DNA from: Tessaracoccus flavus | Lineage (GTDB): Bacteria; Actinomycetota; Actinomycetes; Propionibacteriales; Propionibacteriaceae | Assembly (NCBI RefSeq): GCF_001997295.1 | Contig: NZ_CP019605.1 | Span: 372,001-436,000, forward strand | Length of the DNA: 64,000 bases | Reading direction: 5' to 3' | Program-made: the position numbers and the translations under genes | Shown here: piece by piece, positions 16,780-26,418 of the stretch | How the letters are laid out: every line of letters starts with the position of its first letter | Position numbering within the stretch: the stretch's first letter is position 1 | The notes under the pieces: generated by a model | Told to the model about the DNA's origin: nothing | What the model saw: only the letters and a program-made list of their open reading frames with translations | Database searches by the model: none

Positions 16780-17537
16780 GGATGCACCGGCTGCGGTGGG
16801 AGATCGTGGTCGTTCTGGCGATCTCGCTCGGCCAGTCCGCGGTGTATGCGGTGCTGTCCATCATCGAGAAGATGACGCGACCCACACCGCTCAACCAGCA
16901 GACCACGTCGATGAACCGCAGCGCCGTGCCCGACCGCCCCTGGCTGGACCTGGCCTATCAGGTGGCCGGGGTGGTCTTCCCCCTCATGCCGGTGGTGCTG
17001 GTGCTGTTCCTCATGGCCATCCACGTCCGGCCGCCTGATGGCCCCGCCCGCACGATGGGGTTCGATCTGAAGAGGCCGGCGTTCGACCTGGCCTGGGGGT
17101 TCGGAGTGTTCGCCGTCATCGGCGTGGCAGGACTTGCCTTCTACCTGTTCGCGGTGACCATCGGGATCAACACCCAGGTGAGCCCAGCCAACCTCGCGGC
17201 AAACTGGTGGACCGTACCGGTGCTTCTCGCCAGGGCGGTGATGAACGGCGTCCTCGAAGAGGTCGTGATGGTCGGTTATCTGTTCACCAGGTGGGCCCAG
17301 ACCGGCGGCCGGATGTGGGTCATCGTCGTGCTCAGCGCCGTGGTTCGAGGCGGCTACCACCTGTACCAGGGCTGGGGCGGTTTCATCGGGAACCTGGTCA
17401 TGGGTCTGGCGTTCGGCTGGCTGTATCTCAGGATCAAGCGCGTGATGCCCCTGGTCATCACCCACTCGCTGCTCGACATCGTCGCGTTCCTCGGCGCGCC
17501 GCTCCTCCCCGTCCTGATGGCCATGGTGGGCCGCTGA
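16776..17537 (+). CDS. CPBP-family intramembrane metalloprotease
   Basis: A 253-residue polytopic membrane protein with about six helices. The CPBP/Abi motifs are present: EEVVMVGYL (motif 1, Glu-Glu), RGGYHLYQGW (motif 2, Arg and His) and ITHSLLDIV (motif 3, His). Such proteins cleave transmembrane peptides, in eukaryotes CAAX proteins and in bacteria processing or self-immunity functions; the substrate here is unknown. The third residue of motif 1 region carries G where many family members have R. Start ATG overlaps the proline dehydrogenase stop. Confidence 0.8.
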   Translation: MRMHRLRWEIVVVLAISLGQSAVYAVLSIIEKMTRPTPLNQQTTSMNRSAVPDRPWLDLAYQVAGVVFPLMPVVLVLFLMAIHVRPPDGPARTMGFDLKRPAFDLAWGFGVFAVIGVAGLAFYLFAVTIGINTQVSPANLAANWWTVPVLLARAVMNGVLEEVVMVGYLFTRWAQTGGRMWVIVVLSAVVRGGYHLYQGWGGFIGNLVMGLAFGWLYLRIKRVMPLVITHSLLDIVAFLGAPLLPVLMAMVGR

Positions 17538-17701
17538 GCCCGCATCCACCAGCTCCCCGCCGACAACCCGCGTCACGCAACTGGGATCGATCACGGCCAC
17601 TGCGCACTGGCCTCGCACTGGTGCACAGTGCCGCCGCGATCTACCCTCGCAGCATCTGTTCTGATCCCCCGTGGGTCAAGCCCGATGAAAGGGAAACGTC
17701 G

Positions 17702-17761
17702 ATGTCGACTTCAACCCGACTGTTGGCGGTGGGCGCTGCCCCTCCCTGCTGTCGTCCGTAA
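17702..17761 (+). pseudogene. Possible 5' remnant of a signal-peptide gene cut by a palindrome
   Basis: After AAAGGGAAAC, an ATG opens MSTSTRLLAVGAA, which looks like the start of an exported or lipoprotein signal. It runs only 19 codons; the stop codon lies inside the left arm of the palindrome that begins at 17756. No continuation was seen beyond the palindrome. The rest of 17538-17977 holds no gene. Confidence 0.3.
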
Positions 17762-17887
17762 CCCTTCGACAAGCTCAGGGAACAGGAAGCGACAAGCTCA
17801 GGGAACTTGATCCCTGAGCAGGGCCGGCTCGCTCTGCGAGCAGCCCGTCCGTCGCAATTGGTCCCTGAGCTTGTCGAAGGGTTACGG
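17756..17887. repeat. Palindromic element, family 3 (132 bp)
   Basis: A perfect 26-bp inverted repeat: CCGTAACCCTTCGACAAGCT.. at 17756-17781 and its complement at 17862-17887, with an internal third copy of GACAAGCTCAGGGAAC. A related element is at 32394-32498. Confidence 0.85.
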
Positions 17888-17965
17888 CCGCGACTGTGAT
17901 CGCCGCCCTGGGGCCGGGGGCCGTGAGCGGTGGACACGAGGCCTGGCGGTCTGGGGCCGCCCACG

Positions 17966-19782
<1,817 letters not shown>

Positions 19783-19812
19783 GCGCGCTCGGTGGGGCCG
19801 CCGTGAACGGGA

Positions 19813-19842
19813 TTGGGCGTTGTTCCGCGCGCACGGTAGGAT
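19813..19842 (+). promoter_or_regulatory. Putative promoter for the bS22-heme-cytochrome c operon
   Basis: TTGGGC (19813-19818) and TAGGAT (19837-19842) with an 18-bp spacer lie 72 nt before the bS22 start. Confidence 0.4.
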
Positions 19843-19914
19843 TTGGAGTCTGGCCATCCGTGGCCAGGCATCCCCGACACGTCCGGATTCTCCGGAGCTA
19901 CGAAAGGCAAGTAA

Positions 19915-20016
19915 GTGGGTTCTGTCATCAAGAAGCGCCGCAAGCGTATGGCGAAGAAGAAGCACCGCAAGCTGTTGAAGAAGACCCGCATCCAGCGTCG
20001 CCGCGCAGGCAAGTGA
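19915..20016 (+). CDS. 30S ribosomal protein bS22 (AURKAIP1/COX24-like), 33 residues
   Basis: GTG starts [20 protein letters not shown] and continues [13 protein letters not shown], an extremely basic 33-residue protein. It matches the actinobacterial small-subunit protein bS22 seen in mycobacterial ribosomes, where it lies near the decoding centre. AAAGG is 7 nt upstream. The stop overlaps the GTG of the following glutaredoxin-like gene (GTGA). Too short for default gene finders. Confidence 0.85.
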   Translation: MGSVIKKRRKRMAKKKHRKLLKKTRIQRRRAGK

Positions 20017-20327
20017 CCCCACCCTCACGGGTCGTCCTCCTGACGCGCGCCGGCTGCCACCTGTGTGTGGAGGCCGAGGCGACGCTGAGACGCACCTGTG
20101 AGGATCTGGGCGTGGCCTGGCGGGCCCTCGACATCGATTCCGAGCCGGATCTACGCGCCGGATTCACCGATCATGTGCCCGTGACGTTCGTCGATCGCCA
20201 GCTGTTGAGTTACTGGTTCCTCGACGAGGACGCGCTACGCGCCGCACTCTCCCAACCCGCCCCCTCCCGACGCACGACGAGTGGGTTCCCACCGTCGACC
20301 TCCAGCCCTGAACGGATGCAGCCGTGA
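20013..20327 (+). CDS. Glutaredoxin-like thiol-disulfide protein (DUF836 type)
   Basis: A 104-residue protein with a thioredoxin fold beginning [14 protein letters not shown], where C15 and C18 form a CxxC redox pair, and a cis-Pro in DHVPVTFVD. Target unknown; its position at the head of a heme and cytochrome c maturation run suggests a redox role there. The tail after about residue 80 is low-complexity Ser/Pro/Arg. Overlaps both neighbours by GTGA junctions. Confidence 0.75.
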   Translation: MTPPSRVVLLTRAGCHLCVEAEATLRRTCEDLGVAWRALDIDSEPDLRAGFTDHVPVTFVDRQLLSYWFLDEDALRAALSQPAPSRRTTSGFPPSTSSPERMQP

Positions 20328-21922
20328 CTGAGCCCCAGGACCCGATGTCCCCGGCCTCGCCGCCGGAGTTCGAGCCGACCGGTGGTTCGGTGACCTTCGT
20401 TGGATCCGGCCCCGGGGATCTCGGCCTGCTCACGCTGGCCGGCTGCCGCGCGCTGCGCTACGCGGATCTGGTCATCGTCGACGAGAACGTCGACATCGAA
20501 GCCGTGCGTTCGCTCGCCCCGGCTCACGCCGAGATCAGGTTGGCCGGCGGCGACGACGAGGTCACCGACATCCTCGGGGCCGTCGCCCGGGGACAGAAGG
20601 TGGTCCGCCTCCACGCGGGCGACTATTTCACCGACGCCGACGCAGCCGGGGTCCTGCCCGAGGTGCTGGCCAGCGCGGGGCTACGCGCCAACGTCGTGCC
20701 CGGGATCAACCGCTGGAGCGCTGCACTGTCCTTCGGCGGAGTCCGCGCCACGGCCGCGTTCGCGGCTCTCGACACGACCGTCGACGTCCCCGACATCGAC
20801 GAGTGGCCGTCCGCGGGCACGCTCATCATCCGCGGCTGCGGCGAGACCGCGACCCAGGTGGCCGAGCAGGCGGTGCGCAGGTTCGGCGCCGACGGCAGCC
20901 TGCTCTACCTCGTCGGCACCGGCTCCACCAGCCAGGTCAGTGAAGTGCTCACCTGGGGCGAGGTCCAGACATCAGAGGTCGCCGAGTGTTTCTTCGTCGT
21001 CGGGCCGGGCATCGAGGACTCCCACCGTCAGCGCTACGCGTGGTTCGAGGGCAAGCCCCTGTTCGACTGGCGAGTCATCGCCCCGCGTACGAAGGACGAC
21101 CTCAGCGCGCTCACTGAGGAGCTCGCCCACTACGGCGCGACCACCGAACTGGTCGCCACCATGTCGATCGAGCCGCCGCGCACGGAACAGGCGATGGAGA
21201 AGGCCGTCCGTGGGCTCGTGGACGGCCGCTACCTCTGGCTGGTGCTCACCTCGCCGCACGCCGTCAGCGCCATCTGGGAGCGACTCACCGAGTACGGCCT
21301 CGACTCGCGCGCCCTCTCCGGAATCAGCCTCGCCGCCGTGGGCCGGGGAACGGTCGACGCGCTGAGCAGGCTTGGACTGTCCGCGGACCTCACCCCCGTC
21401 GTGGAGAACACCACCGGAGCCCTCGCCAACGAATTTCCTGCCTACGACGACCTGATCGATCCACTCGATCGCGTCCTGGTGCCCAGCGCCGACGTGTCGG
21501 TGGAGCCGCTGTTGGTCGGCCTCAGCCGTCTGGGCTGGGAGGTTGAAGAAGTCACTGCCTACCGGACGGTTCGGGCCGCCCCGCCCCCGGCTGAGGTGCG
21601 CGACGACATCAAGACCGGCATGTACGACGCCGTGGTCTTCACGTCGGCCACGGCGGTCCGCAACATGATCGGGATCGCCGGCAAGCCGCACGCCGCCACC
21701 GTCGTGGCCGCCATCGGTCCGGCCACCGCCGCGGCCTGCGAGATCCATGGGCTGCGCGTGGACGTCGTCGCCGACGCCCCGACGTTCGAGTCGCTCGCAG
21801 AGGGCCTCGCTCGGTTCGCCGACCGGCGTCGGGCCGACCAGATCGAGGCGGGCCTGCCAGTCACGAAGCCCTCCCAGCGCAAGCGTCGGAAGCGCCGTAA
21901 GGCAGTTGACCCGGCCGAGTAG
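20324..21922 (+). CDS. hemD: Uroporphyrinogen-III methyltransferase / uroporphyrinogen-III synthase fusion
   Basis: A 532-residue two-domain protein. Residues about 20-235 resemble the SUMT/CysG-A methylase fold (SVTFVGSGPGDLGLLTL, LHAGDYF, VVPGINRWSAALSFGG). Residues about 245-510 form HemD, which cyclises hydroxymethylbilane (LTSPHAVSAIWERL, RVLVPSAD, YDAVVFTSATAVRNM, AIGPATAAAC). A lysine/arginine-rich tail follows. Such fusions are usual in actinobacteria. In the methylase half several catalytic positions look degenerate (for instance the DALV block reads DLVIVDENV), so its methylase activity is uncertain. HemA/B/C/L are not in the window. Confidence 0.85.
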   Translation: MTEPQDPMSPASPPEFEPTGGSVTFVGSGPGDLGLLTLAGCRALRYADLVIVDENVDIEAVRSLAPAHAEIRLAGGDDEVTDILGAVARGQKVVRLHAGDYFTDADAAGVLPEVLASAGLRANVVPGINRWSAALSFGGVRATAAFAALDTTVDVPDIDEWPSAGTLIIRGCGETATQVAEQAVRRFGADGSLLYLVGTGSTSQVSEVLTWGEVQTSEVAECFFVVGPGIEDSHRQRYAWFEGKPLFDWRVIAPRTKDDLSALTEELAHYGATTELVATMSIEPPRTEQAMEKAVRGLVDGRYLWLVLTSPHAVSAIWERLTEYGLDSRALSGISLAAVGRGTVDALSRLGLSADLTPVVENTTGALANEFPAYDDLIDPLDRVLVPSADVSVEPLLVGLSRLGWEVEEVTAYRTVRAAPPPAEVRDDIKTGMYDAVVFTSATAVRNMIGIAGKPHAATVVAAIGPATAAACEIHGLRVDVVADAPTFESLAEGLARFADRRRADQIEAGLPVTKPSQRKRRKRRKAVDPAE

Positions 21923-21926
21923 GGTG

Positions 21927-22589
21927 ATGAACGTGGCAGAGCAGAGCATTGTGCATGTGATGAGGCACGGCCAGGTGGAGAACCCGGGTGGGGTTCTGTA
22001 CGGTCGCCTCCCGGGATATGGGCTGTCCGAGCTCGGCCACGAGATGGCCCGTCGGATGGGGGAGTTCTGGCGCGACGTGCCGCTCACCCACCTTCGATGC
22101 TCACCGCTTCAGCGGGCGCAGGAGACCCTGGCCCCCACCGCCGCACAGCACCCGCACCTTGAGGTGGTCACCGATCCGCGGGTGATCGAGGCCGAGAACA
22201 AGTTTGAGGGCATGGTCTTCGGCAAGGACAACCGCGCGCTGCGCGACCCCAAAATGTTCTGGCACATGCGCAACCCTCTGCAGCCGAGCTGGGGCGAGCC
22301 CTACAAGGAGATCGCAGCCCGGATGATGGCGGCCATCCGTGACGCCGCAGAGGCGGCGGGTCCGGGCGGCCAGGCCCTCATCGTCAGCCACCAGCTCTCG
22401 ATCTGGATGGCGCGCCGCTTCGCCGAAGGCAGGTCGCTGGTGCACGACCCGCGCCGCAGAGAGTGCACGCTGTGCTCCGTGACCAGCTTCACACTGCGCG
22501 ACGGGCTCGTCACGGCGGTCGGCTACCAGGAGCCCGTCGCGGACCTGTTGCCCGTCAAGCACGGCCGGAAGTTCAAGGTAGGGACGTGA
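21927..22589 (+). CDS. Histidine phosphatase family protein of the cytochrome c maturation cluster
   Basis: A 220-residue phosphoglycerate-mutase-like protein: RHGQVENP holds the catalytic His and Arg, and VSHQLSIW the second His. Substrate unknown. In mycobacteria a similar gene (Rv0525) stands at exactly this place, directly before the TlpA-like, ccdA, resB and ccsB genes. ATG 21927 is the likely start; a GTG six bases later is possible. The stop overlaps the next gene (GTGA). Confidence 0.8.
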   Translation: MNVAEQSIVHVMRHGQVENPGGVLYGRLPGYGLSELGHEMARRMGEFWRDVPLTHLRCSPLQRAQETLAPTAAQHPHLEVVTDPRVIEAENKFEGMVFGKDNRALRDPKMFWHMRNPLQPSWGEPYKEIAARMMAAIRDAAEAAGPGGQALIVSHQLSIWMARRFAEGRSLVHDPRRRECTLCSVTSFTLRDGLVTAVGYQEPVADLLPVKHGRKFKVGT

Positions 22590-23137
22590 GACGCCTCGCA
22601 GCAGCCGGGCTCAGCGCGGTGCTGCTTCTGTCCGGCTGCAGTGGGCCGTCCTCAAGCGACGGCGTGGGCTTCGAGGGCGGCGACGGTGCCGTGACGATCC
22701 TGGAGAGCGACGACAGACCCGACGCTCCGGTGCTGTCCGGCGACACCCTCGACGGCACCGCAGTGTCCACCGACGATTTCCGCGGCAGCACCGTCGTGGT
22801 CAACGTCTGGGGGTCCTGGTGCGCGCCCTGCCGCGCTGAGGCCCCCGAACTCGTGCGTGCGTCCGAGGAGTTGGGCCCCGAGGTGGTCTTCCTCGGTGTC
22901 AACACCCGCGACCTCGACGTCGGCCCCGCGCTCGCCTTCGAGCGCAGCTTCGGGCTCACCTACCCGAGCATCTTCGACCCGAAGGGCGAACTGCTGCTCG
23001 GATTCGGGCAACTGCCCCCCAAGGCGATTCCCAGCACGGTCGTCATCGACGAGCAGGGCAGGGTGGCTGCCCGTGTGCTCGGCGAGGTGACCGCCTCCAC
23101 CCTGGTCGGCATCGTCGAGGATGTGGTGGCCGGATGA
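22586..23137 (+). CDS. TlpA/ResA-like thioredoxin lipoprotein
   Basis: A 183-residue exported protein: signal ending in the lipobox LLLSGC, then a thioredoxin domain with WGSWCAPCRAEAP (CxxC) and a cis-Pro near LPPKAIPSTVVID. It is expected outside the membrane to reduce apocytochrome c thiols before heme attachment, receiving electrons from CcdA. GTG start overlaps the previous stop; the stop overlaps ccdA. Confidence 0.9.
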   Translation: MRRLAAAGLSAVLLLSGCSGPSSSDGVGFEGGDGAVTILESDDRPDAPVLSGDTLDGTAVSTDDFRGSTVVVNVWGSWCAPCRAEAPELVRASEELGPEVVFLGVNTRDLDVGPALAFERSFGLTYPSIFDPKGELLLGFGQLPPKAIPSTVVIDEQGRVAARVLGEVTASTLVGIVEDVVAG

Positions 23138-23892
23138 ACGTGTTGCTGGAATCCTGGGCCAGCCAGGCGCTCACGTCCTCCATGCTGGTGGCCCTCCCCG
23201 TCGCGCTCCTCGCAGGCATCGTCTCCTTCGCCTCCCCCTGCGTTCTGCCGCTCCTGCCCGGATACCTGTCGTACGCCTCCGGTCTCGGCTCGGCCCAGAT
23301 CGCGGAGGGTACCGGCTCGAAGAAACTGCTGGTCGGCGGGACATTGGGCTTCGTGCTGGGCTTCTCCGTTATCTTCGTCCTGACGGGGGCGATCCTCGGC
23401 GGGGTCGGTGCAGCCCTCCTGACCAATGCCCGAGCGATCACCATCGCTCTCGGCGTCGTGATCCTCGTGCTCGGCGCCGGGTTCGCCGGGTGGTTGCCGG
23501 TGCCGTCCGGATGGCGCCCCAGCACCGCTCCGCGCCTCGGCGTGTGGGCGTCGCCCCTGTTGGGGATGGTGTTCGGCCTCGGCTGGACCCCGTGCATCGG
23601 GCCGGCCCTGTCGGTAGTGCTGACGCTGGCGCTCAACGAGGGCTCCGCCGTGCGGGGCGGCGTGCTCGCCTTTGCGTACGCGTTGGGCCTCGGGCTTCCC
23701 TTCCTCGCATTCGCAGTGGCCTTCACCACGCTGGCGCCCAAGCTCGACTGGCTGCGCCGCCACCAGCAGACCATGCAGCGGATCGGGGGCGTGGCGATGA
23801 TGGCCGTGGGTGTCGCGATGATCGTCGGCTGGTGGGACGCGCTGGTGGCCGTGCTGAGGCAGTGGGCGGCGAACTTCGGGACCATTCTGTGA
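23134..23892 (+). CDS. ccdA: Cytochrome c biogenesis protein CcdA
   Basis: A 252-residue polytopic membrane protein with six or so helices and the two conserved cysteines of the CcdA family, C36 in SPCVLPLLPGYLSY and C154 in GWTPCIGPALS. It passes electrons from cytoplasmic thioredoxin to the extracytoplasmic TlpA/ResA-like protein. ATG and GTG overlaps on both sides mark a tight operon. Confidence 0.95.
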   Translation: MNVLLESWASQALTSSMLVALPVALLAGIVSFASPCVLPLLPGYLSYASGLGSAQIAEGTGSKKLLVGGTLGFVLGFSVIFVLTGAILGGVGAALLTNARAITIALGVVILVLGAGFAGWLPVPSGWRPSTAPRLGVWASPLLGMVFGLGWTPCIGPALSVVLTLALNEGSAVRGGVLAFAYALGLGLPFLAFAVAFTTLAPKLDWLRRHQQTMQRIGGVAMMAVGVAMIVGWWDALVAVLRQWAANFGTIL

Positions 23893-25517
23893 GCCAACCG
23901 ACCCGGGCGCTCGGCGCCAGCGAGCTGGGGAGATGGGCCTGGGGTCAGCTGACCAGCATGCGAACCGCCCTGCTGCTGCTGTTCCTGCTGGCGCTGGCCA
24001 CCATCCCCGGTTCGATGATCCCTCAGCAGAGCGCCTCGCCGATCTCCGTGCTCGACTTCAAGCGCGCCAACCCCTTCTGGGATCGGATCTTCGAGCCGCT
24101 CGGGTTCTACGACATCTACACCTCGCCGGGGTTCTCGGCCGTCTACCTGCTGCTGTTCATCTCGCTGATCGGCTGCATCCTGCCCCGCATCGCGAAGTAC
24201 TTCCGAGCCGTGCGCAAACCCCCGCCTGCCCTGCCGGCGCGAGTCGAGCGGCTCCCGGTCAGCGAGTCCGGCGCGGTCGGCGCCGCAGGCCCCGCCCTGG
24301 ATCGCGCCGAGAAGTGGTTGGCCGCCCGGCGGTACCGCACCCGACGCTCGCCCGATGGGGTGAGCGCGGAGCGGGGCTACTCCAGGGAGGCTGGAAACCT
24401 TGTCTTCCACGTCTCGCTGGTCTTCATCCTCCTGGGCATGGCGTGGTCGAACCTGTGGGGGTATCACGGCTCGGTGGTTGTGGTGGAGGGACGCGGATTC
24501 GCCAACGTCATCACCCAGTTCGACGACTTCACCGCCGGCGGCCTGCTCGACACGGATTCGCTCGAGCCGTTCTCCGTCGACATCAACACCTTCACGGCCG
24601 AGTTCGAGACCGGGGAGGTGCAGCGCGGCGCAGCACGGCGCTTCGACGCAGACGTCACGCTCCACGATGCCGCCGGCTCCCGCGACGAACTCCTCACCGT
24701 CAACGAGCCTCTCCTCACGAGCGGCGGCACCCAGGTGAACCTCATCGGTCACGGCTACGCGCCGAGCTTCACCGTGCGCGACGGCAACGGCGACGTCGCC
24801 TTCAGCGGGCCGGTGGTGTTCCTGCCACAGGACGGGAACTTCGCCTCCATCGGAGTCATCAAAGTGCCCGATGCCCGTCCGTACCGGCTGGCTTTCGAGG
24901 CCTACTTCTTCCCGACGGCGGTGCTGGGCGAGCAGGGGCCGCAGTCGGTCTTCCCCGACGCGCTGAGCCCGGAGGTCTACCTCAACGCCTGGATGGGCGA
25001 ACCAGGTGTTGAGACGGGGATCCCGGAGAGCATCTACACGCTGAACACGGACGAGCTGACGCAGATCGAGGGCGACGGCGGCGAGGTGCTGAGCGCACGG
25101 ATGCTGCCCGGCGCCGGGTTCGCCCTGCCCGACGGGCTCGGCTCGATCAGCTTCGACGGGTGGCAGCGCTGGGTCAAGCTCCAGGTCAGCGAGACGCCCG
25201 GCAACGCCATGATGCTCATCTCTCTCGCGATCGGCGTCGCCGGCCTGTGCGTCAGCCTCTACGTGCGGCCTCGCCGCCTCTTCGTCCGGATCGCCGACGG
25301 CACGGCCACCGCGGGAGGGCTCGACCGGGCCGACGCCGCGTCGGGCCTCGAGGAGCAGGTGGCGGACCTGCTGCAGGTCACCGTCGGCGGCACCGCGGAC
25401 CCAATCGGTTCGGGCCATCGGGAGGACTCGGGGCACAATGTCCCCGGACACACCGACTCCGGGCACGCTGGGGGAGCGCCCGGTGCCCGACGCAAGGAGA
25501 CCCATGACGCTGTCTGA
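23889..25517 (+). CDS. resB: Cytochrome c maturation protein ResB (Ccs1)
   Basis: A 542-residue protein with three N-terminal hydrophobic helices (MRTALLLLFLLALATIPGSM; GFSAVYLLLFISLIGCILP; NLVFHVSLVFILLGMAWSN), a large extracytoplasmic domain and a last helix near 455-475 (MMLISLAIGVAGLCVSLYV). With CcsB it forms the System II synthase that moves heme out and attaches it to CxxCH apocytochromes. The family His in helix 3 (FHVS) is visible. GTG start overlaps ccdA; its end overlaps the ccsB start by 14 nt. The C-terminal tail is His/Gly-rich and hydrophilic. Confidence 0.9.
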   Translation: MSQPTRALGASELGRWAWGQLTSMRTALLLLFLLALATIPGSMIPQQSASPISVLDFKRANPFWDRIFEPLGFYDIYTSPGFSAVYLLLFISLIGCILPRIAKYFRAVRKPPPALPARVERLPVSESGAVGAAGPALDRAEKWLAARRYRTRRSPDGVSAERGYSREAGNLVFHVSLVFILLGMAWSNLWGYHGSVVVVEGRGFANVITQFDDFTAGGLLDTDSLEPFSVDINTFTAEFETGEVQRGAARRFDADVTLHDAAGSRDELLTVNEPLLTSGGTQVNLIGHGYAPSFTVRDGNGDVAFSGPVVFLPQDGNFASIGVIKVPDARPYRLAFEAYFFPTAVLGEQGPQSVFPDALSPEVYLNAWMGEPGVETGIPESIYTLNTDELTQIEGDGGEVLSARMLPGAGFALPDGLGSISFDGWQRWVKLQVSETPGNAMMLISLAIGVAGLCVSLYVRPRRLFVRIADGTATAGGLDRADAASGLEEQVADLLQVTVGGTADPIGSGHREDSGHNVPGHTDSGHAGGAPGARRKETHDAV

Positions 25518-26415
25518 ATGGTCCTACTCGGCGATGGTCTTCGGGACCGTCGCGTACCTCGTCGCGTTCGCGCTGCACACCGTCGAGTGGTCTGCTGCGC
25601 GGGGGTTGGCCGCCGTGCGCCCCGACGACGGCACGGAGGACGCCAGGCGGCTCCGGGTGGACCTCTTCGGCAGGCTCGGGCTGGCGGCCACGGTGCTCGC
25701 GGCGATCCTGCACATCGCCGCAGTGGTGCTGCGCGGCGTCGCCGCCGAGCGTCCTCCGTGGGGCAACATGTACGAGTTCATCACGTCGTCGTTGGCGTTC
25801 GCAGTGGTGATCTACCTCGTCGGCGCGCTGCGCTGGGGAATGCGGTGGCTGGGGCTGGGCGTCACGCTGCTGTTCGCGATCGGCCTGGGCGCGGCGGTGA
25901 CTCAGTTCTACGTCGACGTCGCGCCGCTCGTCCCCGCTCTGCACAGCGTGTGGTTCATCATCCACATCATCGCCGCCGCGATATCAGGGGCCGCCTTCAA
26001 CGTGGGCGCCGTGGCCGCGGCCCTCTATCTGGTGCGGGAGTCCGCGGAGCGCCGCGCCGCCGTGTCCGGGGGCGAGCTCACCGGCTACCTCGCGAAGCTC
26101 CCGAGCGCCGTCAAGCTGGACATGATCTCGTACCGGCTGCACGCGTTCGCCCTGCCGCTATGGACGTTCACGATTGCCGCTGGGGCGATCTGGGCCCAGT
26201 ACGCCTGGGGACGCTTCTGGAACTGGGACCCCAAGGAGACCTGGTCCTTCATCACGTGGGTTGTCTACGTCGCCTACCTCCACGCCCGCGCGACGGCCGG
26301 ATGGCGGGGCCGCCCCGTGGCCATCATCGCGCTCGTCGGGCTCGTCACGTTCTGGTTCAACTTCATCGGGGTCAACCTGCTGTTCAGCGGTCTGCACTCC
26401 TACGCGGGGATCTGA
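25504..26415 (+). CDS. ccsB: Cytochrome c synthase subunit CcsB (ResC/CcsA)
   Basis: A 303-residue multi-helix membrane protein of the heme-handling family, with the WWD heme-binding motif WGRFWNWDPKETWSF and flanking conserved histidines. Partner of ResB in System II cytochrome c maturation. AAGGAG lies just upstream of the ATG, inside the end of resB. Confidence 0.92.
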   Translation: MTLSEWSYSAMVFGTVAYLVAFALHTVEWSAARGLAAVRPDDGTEDARRLRVDLFGRLGLAATVLAAILHIAAVVLRGVAAERPPWGNMYEFITSSLAFAVVIYLVGALRWGMRWLGLGVTLLFAIGLGAAVTQFYVDVAPLVPALHSVWFIIHIIAAAISGAAFNVGAVAAALYLVRESAERRAAVSGGELTGYLAKLPSAVKLDMISYRLHAFALPLWTFTIAAGAIWAQYAWGRFWNWDPKETWSFITWVVYVAYLHARATAGWRGRPVAIIALVGLVTFWFNFIGVNLLFSGLHSYAGI

Positions 26416-26418
26416 TCG

